From an uncultured Clostridium sp. (GTDB lineage: Bacteria > Bacillota > Clostridia > UBA1212 > UBA1255): a stretch of 64,000 bases of DNA. The notes below the pieces were generated by a model. The model was not told the origin of the DNA and did not search any database. It saw nothing but the letters and a program-made list of their open reading frames with translations. Numbering within the stretch: position 1 is the stretch's first letter; each line of letters starts with the position of its first letter. The stretch lies in contig UQSG01000001.1 in NCBI GenBank assembly GCA_900543695.1, positions 186,001-250,000 of the forward strand, given 5' to 3'. The position numbers were made by a program, and so were the translations under genes. Below are positions 1 through 10,000 of the stretch, piece by piece.

Positions 1-1850
1 TCATGCGCATCCGCCATTTTAGCGGCGCGGATCACTTCCTCGCGCGTGGCAGACGGTTTCGTATAGGCAATATTATCAAATACGGTTCCCATAAAAAGAT
101 ATGTGTCCTGCAATACGGTGCCGACCTGGCTGTGAAGCCAGTCGAGCGACAGCTCTTTGATCTCTACGCCGTCGAAGCGTATCGTTCCCGATTCTGTATC
201 ATACAGCCGTGCAATCAGATTAATCAGCGTGGACTTTCCGGCGCCTGAAGGTCCTACGATCCCGATATGCTCTCCCGGCGCCGCCTCGAAGGATATGTTT
301 TTCAATACAGGACGATTCGGGAGATAGCTGAAATTCACGTTTTCAAAGGTAACACGCCCTTTAAAATCATCGATCGTTTTCGGCGTTTCCGATTCCTGAA
401 TAACAGAACGCGCATCAATAATTTCAAAAATCCTGTTTGCAGAATTCATAGCCGATGCAAACTGCTGTACGGTATTCGTGAGCCATTCCAGCGGTCCGTA
501 AATCATACCAACGTATCCGACAAGCGACGTCAGCTGCCCGAAGCCCATGCTTCCGTCAATAATCATCTTCCCTCCGAGAACGTAAATAATCAGTGAGCCC
601 ATCCACATCGCAAGGCTTACGATCGGGAAAACCGTTCCAGATCTGATGCCGATATCCGCCTGGCTGTCTCCGAACGCCCTGCTTCGTGCCGAGAAGGATG
701 CGTTCTCGCTTTCTTCCTTTCCGAAGGCCTTTACAACGCGCACGCCCGTAAAGGAATCGTTCATTCGCGCGGTCATGGCGCTTCTGTAACGAAAGCTTTT
801 AGAATACATCCTGTCAAATTTGGGCAGATAGCGGCGGAAAAACAAGATAATAAAGGGAGCAGGAACCAGAATCAGTACGGATAGCGTCGGGCGCATTGCA
901 ATCATTACTGCCGCCACACCGAACAGCTTGAGCAGGTTCACAATCAGAAACGGGATGCCGTCAAGCAGGAACCACTGCACCTCTTCGGCATCCGAATTCA
1001 CCCGCGTCATCAGCGCACCCGTCTCCTTATCCGTAAAATATTTAATTGAGAGACGCTGCATGGAGGAAAAAACGTCCGTGCGCATATCATATACGACTTC
1101 ATTTGCAAAGCGCGCGTTTTTTCTCCCGTATATAATCGTAAAGCACATTGACAGAAGCTGCAGCAGAGCTAGGCCCCCGACCAGCAGAAAAATTTTTCCG
1201 TAATGCGGGCTGTCGCTGTTCAGCACTTCGTCGAAAAGCACCGTTCCCTGAAAATACGGCGCCACGACTTCAAATCCGGCAGTAATGAGAATAAACGTCA
1301 ATATAAAGATAATATATCGCTTATAGTGACCGGCATACGCAAGCAGGCGGCGAAAAACGCGCGCTTTGTTAACGCAGTGCGGACAGAGCCGTGTGTCATC
1401 CCGGTACGGCCGCCCGCAGTTTGGGCAGCGCTCCTCCCGTTCCAAATCAGACGTTTCTGCAAAATTCTTTTCTCCGTGAAGCAGCTTTGCAACGGCTGCG
1501 GTAAATTTCCCGAAGGCCTTATTCATTGCGTTGCTGCCGCGGCATATGATGCGAAGCGTGCCGCCGCTTTGCAGAGAAATTGCGAGCGTGGTCGCCGCAA
1601 TTTCGACGGCCAGCTCGTCGCCGCTCCGAAGCGGATACGTTTCAATCGAATGCCCTTCGCAATATTTATATAATGTATTGTCGTGTACCAGCAGCCAGAC
1701 GTCGCCGTACCGAAATTCGTCTGTCAGATCTGTTTTCAGATAAAGTCCTGCTGCTTCCGGCCGGATCCCGGCGGATTCGGCCAGCTTCTGCGGAATCCGC
1801 TCGGATAAATCCCGATTTTTTTTATTTTCTGTGTGTTTTCGGTTTTTCAA
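1..1850 (-). CDS. ABC transporter ATP-binding/permease protein with N-terminal zinc ribbon (3' part off the left edge)
   Basis: Half-size ABC exporter, 616 codons visible; the C-terminal end including the LSGGQ signature and Walker B lies beyond position 1. The first ~120 residues form a soluble domain that may be PH-like. A zinc ribbon follows with Cys142, Cys145, Cys156 and Cys159 (CPNC and CPHC knuckles). The exporter transmembrane domain occupies about residues 165-460, and the nucleotide-binding domain has a Walker A of the form GPSGAGKS. The start is a TTG at 1850, because an in-frame stop lies directly upstream and the upstream rluB-like gene ends 4 bases away. It is the last visible gene of the operon that starts with the esterase at 11.4 kb. 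Substrate unknown; multidrug/lipid-type exporter by architecture. The ribbon fusion is unusual compared with the plain exporter at 15.8 kb. Confidence 0.85.
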   Translation of the reverse strand, partial: MKNRKHTENKKNRDLSERIPQKLAESAGIRPEAAGLYLKTDLTDEFRYGDVWLLVHDNTLYKYCEGHSIETYPLRSGDELAVEIAATTLAISLQSGGTLRIICRGSNAMNKAFGKFTAAVAKLLHGEKNFAETSDLEREERCPNCGRPYRDDTRLCPHCVNKARVFRRLLAYAGHYKRYIIFILTFILITAGFEVVAPYFQGTVLFDEVLNSDSPHYGKIFLLVGGLALLQLLSMCFTIIYGRKNARFANEVVYDMRTDVFSSMQRLSIKYFTDKETGALMTRVNSDAEEVQWFLLDGIPFLIVNLLKLFGVAAVMIAMRPTLSVLILVPAPFIILFFRRYLPKFDRMYSKSFRYRSAMTARMNDSFTGVRVVKAFGKEESENASFSARSRAFGDSQADIGIRSGTVFPIVSLAMWMGSLIIYVLGGKMIIDGSMGFGQLTSLVGYVGMIYGPLEWLTNTVQQFASAMNSANRIFEIIDARSVIQESETPKTIDDFKGRVTFENVNFSYLPNRPVLKNISFEAAPGEHIGIVGPSGAGKSTLINLIARLYDTESGTIRFDGVEIKELSLDWLHSQVGTVLQDTYLFMGTVFDNIAYTKPSATREEVIRAAKMADAH

Positions 1851-1854
1851 TCAA

Positions 1855-2571
1855 TCACCGTTCTTCCGTAAGCCTTCTGATTTCTTCGGGAGAGACGTGC
1901 CGCCATTGTCCTTCCTTCATGTCTCCGAGCTCCAGAGAACCGAAGCCGATCCGCATCAGCCGGATGACGGGATGTCCGATTTTTTCCAGCATCCTGCGTA
2001 CCTGCCGGTTTCTGCCTTCCCGGATGCAGACCTCCGCAATGGCGTTGTTCCCCTGATACCCCGTGACATCCAGTACCGCCGGCAGCGTTTTCCCGTCGTC
2101 CAGGAGCACCCCTTCCGCAAATTTTTTAACATCGCTTTCGTCCGGAACGCCCTTCACGACCGCCCGATACGTTTTCCAGATTTCGAAGGAGGGATGCGTA
2201 ACCTTCTGCATAAAATCCCCGTCGTTCGTAAGCAGGAGCAGCCCGGTGGTGTCATAGTCCAGTCTGCCGACAGGATACAGTCTGGCGTTGATTCCCTTGA
2301 TCAGATCAACGACGCATTCCCGGCCGCGGTCATCCTTTACAGAGGAAAGGACGCCGGCAGGCTTGTTCAAAAGAATATAATATTTTCTCTTTTCCGGTTC
2401 TGCAGGCGCCCCGTCCACTGTCACGGCGTCTCCCGGCCTCACTTTGGTTCCCATTTCCGTGACCGGCCTGCCGTTCACGCTGACGCGTCCGTCTCGGATC
2501 ATCTGTTCCGCCGCACGCCGCGATGCGACGCCGCAGTGTGCCAGATATTTCTGGAGTCTCATTTCTTCCAT
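1855..2571 (-). CDS. rluB: 23S rRNA pseudouridine synthase, RsuA/RluB family
   Basis: 238 residues. An S4 RNA-binding domain (residues ~4-50, RLQKYLAHCGVASRRAAE) is followed by the RsuA/RluB catalytic domain, with the motif GRLDYDTTGLLLLTNDGD near residues 100-117 that holds the catalytic Asp. The C-terminal motif REGRNRQVRRM is typical of the family. These enzymes isomerise uridine to pseudouridine in rRNA; RluB-type members act on the 23S subunit, RsuA on 16S, and sequence alone does not fully separate them, so the rluB name is the more likely of two. It lies 3 bases downstream of addA and 4 bases upstream of the ABC exporter, so it is probably co-transcribed with both. Confidence 0.9.
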   Translation of the reverse strand: MEEMRLQKYLAHCGVASRRAAEQMIRDGRVSVNGRPVTEMGTKVRPGDAVTVDGAPAEPEKRKYYILLNKPAGVLSSVKDDRGRECVVDLIKGINARLYPVGRLDYDTTGLLLLTNDGDFMQKVTHPSFEIWKTYRAVVKGVPDESDVKKFAEGVLLDDGKTLPAVLDVTGYQGNNAIAEVCIREGRNRQVRRMLEKIGHPVIRLMRIGFGSLELGDMKEGQWRHVSPEEIRRLTEER

Positions 2572-2574
2572 CTT

Positions 2575-5500
2575 TTACAGCTGCACCTCTTGATTCTGTT
2601 TCATAAAGTATACAATCCGATCCGGCTCGCTTCCGAAGGTCCTGCGGATGCTTTCCGCATAGCAGGCCAGCTGGATCCGGTATCGGTCGGGATCCGGATG
2701 CTCATCCGTTTTAAAATCGATTACCGTGTATTTGTCTCCTTCACGGATCAGGCAGTCAATCATGCCCTGTACCGCCGTGACGGATCCCTCCGCCTCTATT
2801 AGCTGCGTAAAGGGGATTTCCTTCCGGACTTCATCCGCGCCGGCGATTCTCTGCGCAAGCGCGCTTGTCAGATATTCGGCAAGCAGCGCTTTGCTTACGG
2901 AAGCTGCCGCGCTGCGGCTCAGGAATCCTTCATCCTCTGCCCGCAGTACAAGCTCCTCTATGTAGTTCGCCGCATCTGCCGCGCCAATGCCCCGGATCCG
3001 ATGGTAATCGATCTGCTGCAGGCACGTATGAACCGCCGTACCGCGTTCGGCAGCCGTCAGATCGGAATTGTCCTCATAGGCAAAATCCGGCATTTCTGCC
3101 ATTTTTACCCGAGGCGCATGTAACTGGAGCGCCTCGCCGCGTTCGCGAAGGTCATAAATCCGTTTCAGATCCGAAACAGAAAGCTTCGCGGGCACAAATG
3201 CGTTTTCTTTCTCATTTTCTTCCCGATAAAACGTCATTGGCGGAGGAGGGATCGGCAGGCTCAGCCTCTGCGCGGCATCAGCGGAAGCCGGCGATTCCTC
3301 ATTCTCCGACGGTTCCGGTTCTTCCAGAAAATGGGTATGCCCGGCATCAGAAACGCCGCACATCATGAGCCAGTCCAAAAAGCAGTCTGCATTCAGAACG
3401 TGATATTCCAGCGGCTCTCCCGTAATGGCAGAACATTTATTCTTGCAAATTTCCTGATATTTGTCAAATTCCGTCCGAATGCTTCCCGTAAGAATCAGTT
3501 TTTCCGCAGCCCGCGTCATCGCCACGTATAAAATCCGCATTTCTTCCGCCTGATTATCGGCTTCCAGCCTCCGGGCCACACAGAATTTCATGACGGAAGG
3601 ATATTTCACCTTCAGGTCCTCACGGTAACAGGTCGGTCCCAAGCCGAGAAGCCGATGCTTTAAAAGCGGCGCTCCAGTGTCCTTTTTGTTAAAGCTTTTA
3701 CCGGTTTCGCTCAAAATCACAACGGGAAACTCGAGGCCCTTGCTTTTGTGGATGCTCATAATCCGGACGACATTCATCCCCTCCGCCGCAGCAGCTGCTT
3801 CGGCAAGATCGCCTTTGCGTTTTTTCAGATTGTCAAAATAATATAAGAAGCGGAACAGGCCTTTATTCGTGCTGTTGTCGTATATAATCGCACGCGCATA
3901 CAAAATATTGATATTGGCCGTATGCAGCTCTCCCAGGGGGCCTGTCTTAAGATGCTCGTAAAAATGATTTTCCTGCATCAGCGTCCACACAAGCTCTGAC
4001 ACCGGGATGTGCAGTGAGATTTTCCGCAGAGCTGCCACACGCTCTGTAAGCTGATTCAGGCGTTCCTGAAGCGCCGGAGCGCCGGAATAGTGAAGACACA
4101 TCTCGTAAAAGGATTCCTCTTCCGCGCCTCTGCGCAGATTGTCCGCCCTGATTTCGGCAAGATCGCTGTCTCGAAAGCCGTAAACGTTCCGCATCATCGC
4201 CACAAAATGGATGTCCTGCAGCGGATTGTCGATTACCTTCAGAAAAGAAAGCAGAATGTTTACCTCTGCGTTTGCAAAAAAGCCGCCGTCCTCTGCGTAA
4301 TACGCAGGAATCCCTCTTTTTTTCAGGCTCTGCGCATAGGTCTCCCCGAGATTGCCGGAAGACGGCGCGCGCATCAGAATCACAATATCCCGAAACGTAA
4401 TCCCGCGCAGCATGCCTGTTGTTCTGTCATACACCTGATAATTCCGGTCAATTAGATCTTTTACGATTTCCGCAGCAGCCTCCGCCTCGTAATTGGGCGA
4501 ATCTTCCCGGTTCGCTTTTCCCCGCCGGATGACGTACAGCTCCGTTTCGCGGTCCTCCCGGTCTTCCGGGTAATAGGAGGCGCCAAAATGGAGCGCCTCC
4601 TCCTCTCCGTACGAAATTCCGCACGTATGCTCCGTCATGATTTTGCGGAACACGCGGTTTACGGAAGTAAGAACGGACTGACGGCTGCGGAAATTTCGGT
4701 TCAATATCACAAGCTTGTCTGCGGAAGGCTGTCTGCCGTATTTTTTATATTTTGAGGCAAATAAATCGGGACGCGCCTGCCGGAAGCCGTATATGCTTTG
4801 TTTTACGTCCCCCACCAGAAAAAGATTTGCCCTGGCGGGCGCTCCGCCGCTGCGGGAAACGAGAGAAAGGATCGCATCCTGCAGCTCGTTGGTATCCTGA
4901 TATTCATCAATATAAACTTCTTCGAAATATGCGCTGTAGCGTTCCGCCACCTCACTTTTGCGAAGGCTCCCGTCCGCCTCGCGTACGGAAAGCGTGCGGA
5001 ATGCGATATGCTCGAGATCGTTAAAATCCAGGAGATGCATCTCGCGCTTCCGTTTGGCATATGTTTCTGAAAAATTGAGCGTCACATCGATCAGACAGGC
5101 CATGTCCTCCTTAAGAAGCGCCAAATCTTCATAAGGCGCCTCCGGCGAATCCCCCATCTTCGAAAGAAGCGCATCCTTTATTTTATTAACAAGCTTTGTG
5201 CGTTCTTCTTTTACGGCCGCTGCGGCGGCAAGCGCCGCTTCGTCATACGCCGCCTTACGCTTTGCCGTCATGACCGGCGCCCGTTCAAAGCGCATCGCAG
5301 AGATGGTCTGATACAGGTCCTTCCATTTTGTGGAAGCAGTTCCCGCTGCTTCGCATTGCTGCAAAGCGCGTACGGTCTTTTCTATCACGGGTATGTCGCG
5401 TTCCAGCATGTCAAGATATTCCGCAATTCCGAAGCGTCTGCAGAGCTCCGTCAGCCGCAGAAAATTTTCCTGATACGACACTGCCGTAATCAGAAGATCC

Positions 5501-6156
5501 CGCACAAGATCGGCGCACCAGTTCGTTTCTGTAAAATCCGCAATTTTTTCCGGATCGAAGGATTCCTTTTGCTTCTGAAGCCACAGCTCCGGATCGGGAC
5601 TGCTTTGTGCAAAATCATATAGGGAAAAAATCTGGTCGATCAGTCCCCGATCGCTGCGATAGCTTCCATAAACGTCGATCAGCCGGAAGAACGAGGAAGC
5701 CTCCGTCTGATACCACGCCTCTATTACATCATCCATAACGTCCTCACGCAGCATGGCAATTTCTCCCGAATCTGCAATCCGGAAAGATGCGTCAATCCCG
5801 CTTTCTACGGAGTTGCTTTTAATCACATTCTGACAGAACGCGTGAATGGTTGTAACATACGATTTCGAAAGCAGCGTCTGCTGGCGGCTGAGACGTCTGG
5901 CCTGCTCTGCGGGCAGGTCCTCGGAATCCAGCTTTCTCTGCAGGGAAAAATAGAGCCGCTCCCGCAGCTCCGCAGCGGCAGCGGTCGTAAACGTAACAAC
6001 CAGCAGTCTGTCGATATCCGTTTTTTCCTGAACTGCTTTCAGGATGCGCTCGATCAGCACGGCCGTTTTGCCAGACCCTGCGGCCGCAGAAACGAGTATG
6101 TTTCCGCCCGTTTCACAAATCGCCCGTTGCTGATCCTCCGTCCAGTTTGTACTCAT
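2575..6156 (-). CDS. addA: ATP-dependent helicase/nuclease subunit AddA
   Basis: 1193 residues from the ATG at 6156. A longer frame reaches 6264, but GGTGG sits about 9 bases before 6156 and the family motif NWTEDQQ begins there. UvrD-like helicase plus RecB-type nuclease: Walker A SAAAGSGKT (23-31), Walker B DEYQD (417-421), GDVKQSIYGFRQARPDLF (motif III/IV region), an ILYVAMTRA motif, and a C-terminal nuclease motif DFKTD (from ~1147). In the AddAB complex it resects double-strand breaks to Chi-like sites for RecA. Its usual partner addB is normally just upstream; here the upstream neighbour is a degenerate amidase whose 3' end overlaps addA by 44 bases, and no addB is in the window. Confidence 0.93.
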   Translation of the reverse strand: MSTNWTEDQQRAICETGGNILVSAAAGSGKTAVLIERILKAVQEKTDIDRLLVVTFTTAAAAELRERLYFSLQRKLDSEDLPAEQARRLSRQQTLLSKSYVTTIHAFCQNVIKSNSVESGIDASFRIADSGEIAMLREDVMDDVIEAWYQTEASSFFRLIDVYGSYRSDRGLIDQIFSLYDFAQSSPDPELWLQKQKESFDPEKIADFTETNWCADLVRDLLITAVSYQENFLRLTELCRRFGIAEYLDMLERDIPVIEKTVRALQQCEAAGTASTKWKDLYQTISAMRFERAPVMTAKRKAAYDEAALAAAAAVKEERTKLVNKIKDALLSKMGDSPEAPYEDLALLKEDMACLIDVTLNFSETYAKRKREMHLLDFNDLEHIAFRTLSVREADGSLRKSEVAERYSAYFEEVYIDEYQDTNELQDAILSLVSRSGGAPARANLFLVGDVKQSIYGFRQARPDLFASKYKKYGRQPSADKLVILNRNFRSRQSVLTSVNRVFRKIMTEHTCGISYGEEEALHFGASYYPEDREDRETELYVIRRGKANREDSPNYEAEAAAEIVKDLIDRNYQVYDRTTGMLRGITFRDIVILMRAPSSGNLGETYAQSLKKRGIPAYYAEDGGFFANAEVNILLSFLKVIDNPLQDIHFVAMMRNVYGFRDSDLAEIRADNLRRGAEEESFYEMCLHYSGAPALQERLNQLTERVAALRKISLHIPVSELVWTLMQENHFYEHLKTGPLGELHTANINILYARAIIYDNSTNKGLFRFLYYFDNLKKRKGDLAEAAAAAEGMNVVRIMSIHKSKGLEFPVVILSETGKSFNKKDTGAPLLKHRLLGLGPTCYREDLKVKYPSVMKFCVARRLEADNQAEEMRILYVAMTRAAEKLILTGSIRTEFDKYQEICKNKCSAITGEPLEYHVLNADCFLDWLMMCGVSDAGHTHFLEEPEPSENEESPASADAAQRLSLPIPPPPMTFYREENEKENAFVPAKLSVSDLKRIYDLRERGEALQLHAPRVKMAEMPDFAYEDNSDLTAAERGTAVHTCLQQIDYHRIRGIGAADAANYIEELVLRAEDEGFLSRSAAASVSKALLAEYLTSALAQRIAGADEVRKEIPFTQLIEAEGSVTAVQGMIDCLIREGDKYTVIDFKTDEHPDPDRYRIQLACYAESIRRTFGSEPDRIVYFMKQNQEVQL

Positions 6157-7027
6157 AGATATAATCCACCGTAAATTCTCTGATCCGTACTGCGATATTA
6201 TTTCGGTAGGCTTCGTCGCCGAAAAGCTTCCAGTCCTGATCGCTCGTGATATAGCCCGGTACAATCAGCATCACAGGACTTTTTACATGATTCAGGAAGG
6301 CGTCTGCCGTTTGTTCCCTTACGTCAGAGCCCTCCTTTCCGGCGAGCGCTCTTAAGTCGGCGGAAAGGATCTCCGCGGCTCTTTCAAGACCGGAGTCGGG
6401 CGTCAGACAAATATGCGGACCGGACATCGTCTGGCTTGGTTCCGCCCCCGTATCGAAATGATAGATAATGTCGCAGTCATATTTGTTGAAGATTTCCGCT
6501 CTGACAATGTCGCTCTGCAGCTCTTCGCCTCCGATATCCGTGCGCGGCATAATAACAGTGGCGCCCGCTTCCTCCAGCGCGGCCTTCAGCAGGTTCGCAA
6601 GCGCGATATTCACCTGCGTGCCAAGCCCGATGCTGTGCGCGTTATAAGATGCAGCAAAATCAATTCCGATATAGGCGCCGTCAAGCCGGTTCGCAGCAAA
6701 TCCCTCTTCGTCCACAAACAAAGCGGAATAAACGTATCCGGAAGTACCCTCGTATTGAACCTTATACCACAGACCCTTTTCCAGAACCTCCAGCTTTTCA
6801 CACTCCGTAAGGGTTTGTTTCACCGGGTAGAAAAAGCCGGGCCCGGTACGGAGTGTGATCTGTGTTTTATTGGTCGGGATTATCAGCTGCTCCTCCATAT
6901 CAAACGCATTGCCTGGCGGTTCCGATTCGCCGAAAGAGCGCACGGCTCCGCACAGCAAAATACCGAGCGTCAGAATCAGCAGGCCGCATCTGAGAAGGAT
7001 TCTGCAAGAGGCGCCCTTTTGCTTCAT
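6113..7027 (-). CDS. SH3b domain protein with degenerate N-acetylmuramoyl-L-alanine amidase (Amidase_3-like) domain
   Basis: 304 residues. A signal peptide or membrane anchor (residues ~8-31) is followed by a bacterial SH3 domain (~55-106, with LRTGPGFFYPV and GYVYSALF) and a region that follows the Amidase_3 fold (~118-293). The fold is recognised from GIDF at the first strand, TQVNIALANLLKAALEEAG for the first helix, VIMPRTD, DIIYHFDTG and a final NNIAVRIREFTVDYI helix. The active site is largely gone: the GHGG zinc histidine is replaced by DFAASYN, the second zinc ligand Glu is absent before VNIALA, and the late catalytic Glu (VELGF in active enzymes) is replaced in LIVPGYI. Only His190 of the SIHAN-type position remains. 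It is therefore probably a wall-binding or regulatory protein, not a hydrolase. It overlaps the upstream glycosidase by 4 bases and addA by 44. Confidence 0.7.
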   Translation of the reverse strand: MKQKGASCRILLRCGLLILTLGILLCGAVRSFGESEPPGNAFDMEEQLIIPTNKTQITLRTGPGFFYPVKQTLTECEKLEVLEKGLWYKVQYEGTSGYVYSALFVDEEGFAANRLDGAYIGIDFAASYNAHSIGLGTQVNIALANLLKAALEEAGATVIMPRTDIGGEELQSDIVRAEIFNKYDCDIIYHFDTGAEPSQTMSGPHICLTPDSGLERAAEILSADLRALAGKEGSDVREQTADAFLNHVKSPVMLIVPGYITSDQDWKLFGDEAYRNNIAVRIREFTVDYIYEYKLDGGSATGDL

Positions 7028-10000
7028 CCTTTTCTCAGCTCCCTGACGGTTATCCCGTAAATTGCGCTGTCAATCAAAGTGTAATCGTCGCTCCAATGAT
7101 TGCCGCCCGTCACAAAGTGTCCGGGACCGTAAGCACCGGATTCCGCCGGAACCAGATGAAGCGGGCCAAACACATTCCGTCTGGAGCAGACGAGCGTGAC
7201 GCCGATGTCGCAGCCGGCGGCTACCCATTCGGTAATGTCCGCCTCATACGGCTCCCAGGCCAGGATTTGTGCTTTTGCCCCGCTGTCTCCGACAGGCGCC
7301 ACCTTCACAAGAGAACCGCGGTAACCGTCGAGCTTCAGGCGAATACGATCCGACGAACGGGAAGCGGCGAATACGCTGTTCGGGATCTGGTAAGTCACAC
7401 AGCCCGTATAAAACGGCAGATTGTATTCGCAAAGATTTTTAAATCCAATGCGCTCCGGCCTCCGAGCCAGAATTTTCTTATGTCCCTCCAGGCGTACGCC
7501 GAAGTCTCCTACCAGATACAGCGCCTCAATATTGGTCGTGCGCCGGAACAGCGTCCTGCGGGTAACGGTATTTCTGCCCATCTGAACGAGTCCCGCAGGG
7601 ATCTCCAATTTTTTGAAGCAGACATCGATCCAGAAGTCATCGGGATTCGCGCATTCCAGACGCGTGCCATTCAAATAATACTGGCAGAATTCGGGGCGCT
7701 CCGCAGCAAGAAAGAGCTTGCCCTCCGGCAGTACGTCTGCATAAAATTCATATTCGAGCTCCAGCTCGCCGTACGCATCGTCACAATACTTTTTAGCGTA
7801 CCACGGCTGCAGCATATCTCCGCTTCTGTGCTCGATGCCCGCCGTATCTCTGATTTTTCCGTCTACACGCAGAACTTCTTCCTCCGGCTGCCATTCGCCG
7901 TTTCGGAATTTCCATTTTGCAAAGTCAAGCACGCAGACGTTCGGTTCATCCAGAGTATATGCAAATTCACTGTCAGCGGGAAGCTTTATTGCTTTCAGCT
8001 CTTCTGCTTTCTCCGGTGTCTCCAGCGACGGATCCTCTTCGCGGGTAAATACGAATATTTTTTCTCCTGCGGCTTCCATTCCGAACGTTACCGCAGGGAC
8101 TCCGTTTTCAATAGAAAGCTCTTTGCGGAATCGTTTGCCGGAAGCCAGATCCCATTGCTCCGCGAACAGAGGCGCTTCCCGGAAGGAAAACGCGCCGGAA
8201 GGATCCCGCAGCGAAAGGCGCAGAGAGGCGCGCGGATTTTCCCGGTCCGTATTCAGCAGCGCTGCGTAAAGGAGCTTTCGGTCTGCATCGTAACGCAACT
8301 GTACGAAAACGCTTTCCGCGCCCTCTCCCTCCACTACGGGGTAAAAGGAGGACGTCTTCCTCGCTGCTTCGGCGAGCGCTTGCTTTTCAAACGGGATCGT
8401 TACGGCATTCGGATGAGCGGCGAGCTCGCAGACTGCTTTAGATTCGACACCGTCTACATATTGAGGAATCTCTCCTGAGAAGATCACGCTTCCGCCCAGC
8501 TCTAAAAATTCTTTTAAGATTTGAACGGTGGAGGAACGCATAGTGATCATGCCGCTTACGATTACCGTACGGTAATCGGCTTTTCCAATCCGGAGAATGG
8601 CTTTTCCGCTGGAATCCCGGCCCGTGGAATACAGCTCCTTCATCATGTATTCTTCGCCGTAGTCAAAATCAAGCTGGCTTCCCATCAGCATATGGAACAG
8701 CTGCTCATAATGCTTTTCAAGCTCCCTCTCGTCCGTATTGTCCGGCGTCGGATTGATCCAATGCGCCCAGCCGGCATAGATCATCGCCCACGTCGATTCG
8801 ATGGGATTCAGTACAAGAAGATCGCAGACCTGGCGGCCCTGCGTCATAACGGCGCCAAATCTGGCAAAATACGTTTCTACATAATTATAATCTTTATAAT
8901 AAGTGGACTGATGGAAAATACTGCCCGGATAGTCGCGCTTCGACTCGCCCTCCATCGTATACCAGGAAAGATGCTGGCAGCGCAGATTGATTCCGAGAAG
9001 AGCCTGCCAGTCTCCGACCGCCTTATGCCCGCGGAAGTCGAATTGCCATCCCGTACAGCCGTACAGCTCGGAAAGCATCCATTTCTGGCCAACCTGTCTG
9101 GCGGCAGACGCCAGCTGCTTCACTACCCAATAGCAGCGGTTATGCTCCGTCAGAAGGTCGATGCCCGGATAAGTCATATGCGGATAGAAACGCATCAGAG
9201 AGCCGTTCGGAACCGTCTGGTTCGCAAACGAATCCTCATGCAGCACATGACCTGTAAAAACCATTCCGTTTTTGTCGCACCATTCACGGATCGGCTCTGC
9301 AAAGCGTTCAATAAAGAGGTTATTGCCGAGATCAACAAAATCCAGCTTGATTTTGGCAACCTTACGCCCGTCCTTGCGGAAAAATAATTCGGGAAGAAGC
9401 GGCCTCAGCTGGTAGCCGTATCTCTTTTCAAATTCTTCAAAAAAATCATCCGTATACGCAGCGGAGCAGATTTCCACGCCGTTTTCCACATGGCAGTCGT
9501 CCAGCATATGTCCCCGGTGCGGCTCGTCGGTAAAAATTCCCCGGATGCTTCCGCCGATGCGGTTCCCGCAGTGCTCCTTATATGCTTCGTGCGTCAATTC
9601 GATAAAACGGTCAACTGCCTTGCGGCTCATGGTATCGATATAAGTCGTGCCGTTGTAAACGCTTGCCGGCGCATTCGGAACAATCCGGAATACAAGCACC
9701 TTATTATATTGCTCCTCCTTCAGGGCCTCTGCCAGCGCCTGCTGATCCTCGCAGAGAACAAATTCGTAAACAGCTCTTCCTTCAATGCGCGCCGCGAAAA
9801 CGGCGATCACCTCATATCCGTTTTCTCCCGGAATTTCCCTGTTCCAGTCAAATGCGCTGCGATCGTAGCAGTACAGAACCATTGATTTCATCCGATACTG
9901 CGGATCGACAGTTACTTTTCCTCCGGCGCTTCCGCTCGGCCAGCGATCCTCATCGTACAGCCAGGCTTCCAGTCCCAGCTTTTCTCCTTCATCCGCAACC

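Noticed and set aside
7096..8478. 460-codon plus-strand frame over the first GH106-like gene
   Set aside because: Antisense shadow; the minus-strand protein keeps conserved motifs and the operon spacing.
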